Positions 5,647 through 7,283 of a DNA stretch of 7,283 bases are shown piece after piece (the first letter of the stretch is position 1; the number at the start of each line of letters is the position of its first letter). The notes below the pieces were generated by a model. The model was not told where the DNA came from. It was given only the letters and a program-made list of their open reading frames with translations, and ran no database searches. Origin of the DNA: Clostridia bacterium (GTDB lineage Bacteria > Bacillota_A > Clostridia > Christensenellales > Borkfalkiaceae); NCBI GenBank assembly GCA_017507595.1, contig JAFWAM010000192.1, forward strand, positions 1-7,283. Reading direction: 5' to 3'. The position numbers and the translations under genes are program-made.

Positions 5647-5675
5647 ATTATATAACAGTATAATATTAAAGTCAA
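5647..5675 (-). promoter_or_regulatory. Sigma-A promoter of the DUF1538/PII-like operon
   Basis: On the minus strand, TTGACT (5670-5675), a 17-bp spacer and a perfect TATAAT (5647-5652) form a near-consensus housekeeping promoter. Transcription would start near 5640. Such a strong core promoter suggests high basal expression or control by a repressor or leader. Confidence 0.85.
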
Positions 5676-5693
5676 ACGAATTAGTGTGAGGGC

Positions 5694-5764
5694 ACGGCTA
5701 AATTTAGGTGAATTTGCCGTTTCACAAAATTCACGGTCCTTTTAAAAAAAACTTTTCCCGGACC
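5694..5764. repeat. Cluster of inverted repeats upstream of the DUF1538 operon promoter
   Basis: Three overlapping or adjacent inverted repeats fill the space between the glyS terminator and the operon promoter. ACGGC-T-AAATT (5694-5704) pairs with AATTTGCCGT (5711-5720) with one bulged T. GTGAATTT (5708-5715) pairs with AAATTCAC (5727-5734). GGTCC (5735-5739) pairs with GGACC (5760-5764). The 9-mer AATTTGCCG recurs directly at 5711 and 5770. They sit at about -40 to -125 of the operon, where an activator or repressor could bind, but no known operator was recognised. Confidence 0.4.
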
Positions 5765-5785
5765 TTAAAAATTTGCCGATAAAGG

Positions 5786-5822
5786 AAAAACCTGTCAATA
5801 ATCGACTTATTGACAGGTTTTT
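5786..5822 (-). terminator. Intrinsic terminator of the glycyl-tRNA synthetase gene
   Basis: A long perfect stem AAAAACCTGTCAATAA (5786-5801) with TTATTGACAGGTTTTT (5807-5822) encloses a 5-nt loop. It begins 5 nt after the stop codon on the minus strand and ends in a U run. A/T symmetry means it could also work on the plus strand. Confidence 0.9.
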
Positions 5823-5827
5823 TATTA

Positions 5828-7201
5828 TTACCATGCGGTTTTTTCAGTTAAATATGCAACGAGCTGCTCAATGGGAAGGCGTACCTGCTCCATACTGTCT
5901 CTGTCACGGACGGTTACCGTCTGATCTTCCAGAGTATCAAAGTCAATGGTGATGCAGTAAGGCGTACCGATCTCGTCCTGACGGCGATAGCGTTTGCCGA
6001 TGGAGCCTGCTTCGTCGTAGGTCACGGGGAAGTATTTCGTCAAGGTCTTCAAAATCTCCTTAGCCTTAGGTGCAAGGTTTTTCTGTAAGGGGAGTATTGC
6101 CGCCTTATAAGCCGCAACTGCCGGGTGGAAGTGCATTACCACTCTCGTGTCGCCGCCCTCAAGGACCTCCTCGTCGTAAGCTTCAGACAAAATGGCAAGC
6201 ATAAGTCTGTCTGCGCCGATAGAGTATTCAATGTCGTACGGTATATATTTTTCGCCCGTGTTGGGGTCAACGTAAAGCATATTCTTGCCGGAATATTCCT
6301 GATGGCGTGACAGGTCGTAGTCCGTTCTGTTGTGTATGCCGTTAAGCTCTGACCAGCCGATGGGGAAAAGGTACTGTATATCGCAAGCTGCCTTAGCGTA
6401 GTGGGCAAGCTTGTCGTGGTCCTTATATCTTAAATGGTCGGGATTGATGCCAAGATCAACTAAAAAGTCCCAAGCTGCCTTTTTGTAATATTCATACCAC
6501 TCACCGTCGGTGCCTTCCTTGCAGAAGAACTGATGCTCCATCTGTTCAAACTCAATGGTTCTAAAGATAAAGTTGCCGGGGGTTACCTCGTTTCTGAAGG
6601 CCTTACCGATCTGGGCGATACCAAAGGGCACCTTTGCCCTGGTGGTTCTCTGTACGCTTAAAAAGTTAACGAACTCACCCTGCGCGGTTTCCGGGCGGAG
6701 ATAGATCTTGTTCTGGCCGTCCTCAGTTACGCCCCTTGAGGTTTCAAACATCAGGTTAAACTGACGGATAGGCGTAAAGTCGCACTTGCCGCAGCGTGGG
6801 CAAACCACGTTATGCTCCTTAATGTAAGCTTCCATTTCCTCATTGCTCATTTCGTCAGGGTTAACGGCGCCCTTGGAATGGTTTTCAATAAGGGTATCAG
6901 CCCTGTGACGGGTCTTGCAGTTTTTGCAGTCCATCTTGGGGTCGGCAAAGGATGCCGTGTGGCCGCTTGCGTCCCAAACGCGGGCGTTCATCAAAATGGC
7001 GGCGTCTACGCCGTAGGAGTTTTCACTTTCCTGCACGAAACGCTTCCACCATAATTTTTTCAGGTTATTTTTAACTTCAACGCCAACCGGGCCGTAGTCC
7101 CAAGTATTACCCATGCCGCCGTAAATATCGCTGCCGGGGAAGATTATCCCGCGGGACTTGCAAAGGTTGACTAACTTTTCCATGGTTGCTTTCTGTTCCA
7201 T
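5828..7201 (-). CDS. glyQS: Glycyl-tRNA synthetase, dimeric (alpha2) class II type (glyS/glyQS)
   Basis: The enzyme attaches glycine to tRNA(Gly) in the cytoplasm. It is the single-chain dimeric type and not the separate alpha and beta subunits of E. coli or B. subtilis. Its 457 residues match the usual length of about 460. Visible marks are [20 protein letters not shown] (21-40), a probable zinc site made of CKNC (92-95) and CPRC (134-137), [12 protein letters not shown] (169-180), motif 2 with FRNE (202-205) and [14 protein letters not shown] (213-226), motif 3 [10 protein letters not shown] (329-338), and a C-terminal anticodon-binding domain from about 355 ([22 protein letters not shown], 399-420). 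The start is supported by AAGGAAG at 7208-7214. The gene stands alone with its own promoter and terminator; its leader of about 33 nt is too short for the T-box riboswitch that often precedes this gene in Bacillota. Confidence 0.97.
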   Translation of the reverse strand: MEQKATMEKLVNLCKSRGIIFPGSDIYGGMGNTWDYGPVGVEVKNNLKKLWWKRFVQESENSYGVDAAILMNARVWDASGHTASFADPKMDCKNCKTRHRADTLIENHSKGAVNPDEMSNEEMEAYIKEHNVVCPRCGKCDFTPIRQFNLMFETSRGVTEDGQNKIYLRPETAQGEFVNFLSVQRTTRAKVPFGIAQIGKAFRNEVTPGNFIFRTIEFEQMEHQFFCKEGTDGEWYEYYKKAAWDFLVDLGINPDHLRYKDHDKLAHYAKAACDIQYLFPIGWSELNGIHNRTDYDLSRHQEYSGKNMLYVDPNTGEKYIPYDIEYSIGADRLMLAILSEAYDEEVLEGGDTRVVMHFHPAVAAYKAAILPLQKNLAPKAKEILKTLTKYFPVTYDEAGSIGKRYRRQDEIGTPYCITIDFDTLEDQTVTVRDRDSMEQVRLPIEQLVAYLTEKTAW

Positions 7202-7241
7202 AAAACACTTCCTTATGTGATTTGATTGATTTTCCTAAGAT

Positions 7242-7270
7242 ATTTTATATAAAACCCGACCTAAAGTCAA
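7242..7270 (-). promoter_or_regulatory. Sigma-A promoter of the glycyl-tRNA synthetase gene
   Basis: On the minus strand, TTGACT (7265-7270), a 17-bp spacer and TAAAAT (7242-7247, within TATAAAAT) form a good housekeeping promoter. It is built exactly like the other two promoters here. The start would be near 7235, giving a short leader of about 33 nt. Confidence 0.8.
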
Positions 7271-7283
7271 GTAATTACGTTAA

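Noticed and set aside
6086..6115. GCCTTATAAGCC near 6100 as a fourth copy of the intergenic repeat
   Set aside because: It differs from the core 10-mer by an extra T, lacks the TTATCG tail and is coding sequence of the glycyl-tRNA synthetase.

Overview
The window looks like chromosomal DNA from an endospore-forming member of the Clostridia (Bacillota). Three things suggest this: a sigG-type forespore sigma factor followed by a YlmC/YmxH family gene (the order also found in Bacillus and many Clostridia), strong AGGAGG-type ribosome binding sites, and sigma-A promoters with clean 17-bp spacers. I see no mobile element, CRISPR array, tRNA or rRNA. I cannot name a genus.

Layout. (1) Positions 1-1260, plus strand: the tail of a terminator-like hairpin, then sigG, then ylmC/ymxH, closed by a strong intrinsic terminator. 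As written, sigG is broken by a single missing base near 627-632, which removes region 4 (the -35-binding helix-turn-helix). The lost part continues uninterrupted in the next frame to 864. (2) Positions 1324-3276, plus strand: a monocistronic aspS (aspartyl-tRNA synthetase) with its own promoter, a short structured leader and a terminator. (3) Positions 3283-5675, minus strand: a three-gene operon of a DUF1538 multi-pass membrane protein followed by two small PII-like proteins that are divergent paralogues of each other. It has a near-consensus promoter and ends at a bidirectional terminator shared with the aspS side. (4) Positions 5786-7270, minus strand: a monocistronic dimer-type glycyl-tRNA synthetase with promoter and terminator.

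How the parts relate. The two synthetase genes are housekeeping and seem unrelated to their neighbours. Neither has room for a T-box leader. The sporulation pair would act late in the forespore if sigG is intact in the real genome. The least understood unit is the DUF1538/PII-like operon. PII proteins commonly gate transporters by direct binding, so a membrane protein of unknown substrate controlled by two non-identical PII-like subunits is the most attractive hypothesis here.

Three intergenic copies of a roughly 19-nt word containing GCCTATAAGC (at 1-19, 3238-3257 and 4034-4052) suggest a small dispersed repeat family. Two of the copies lie in terminator hairpins.
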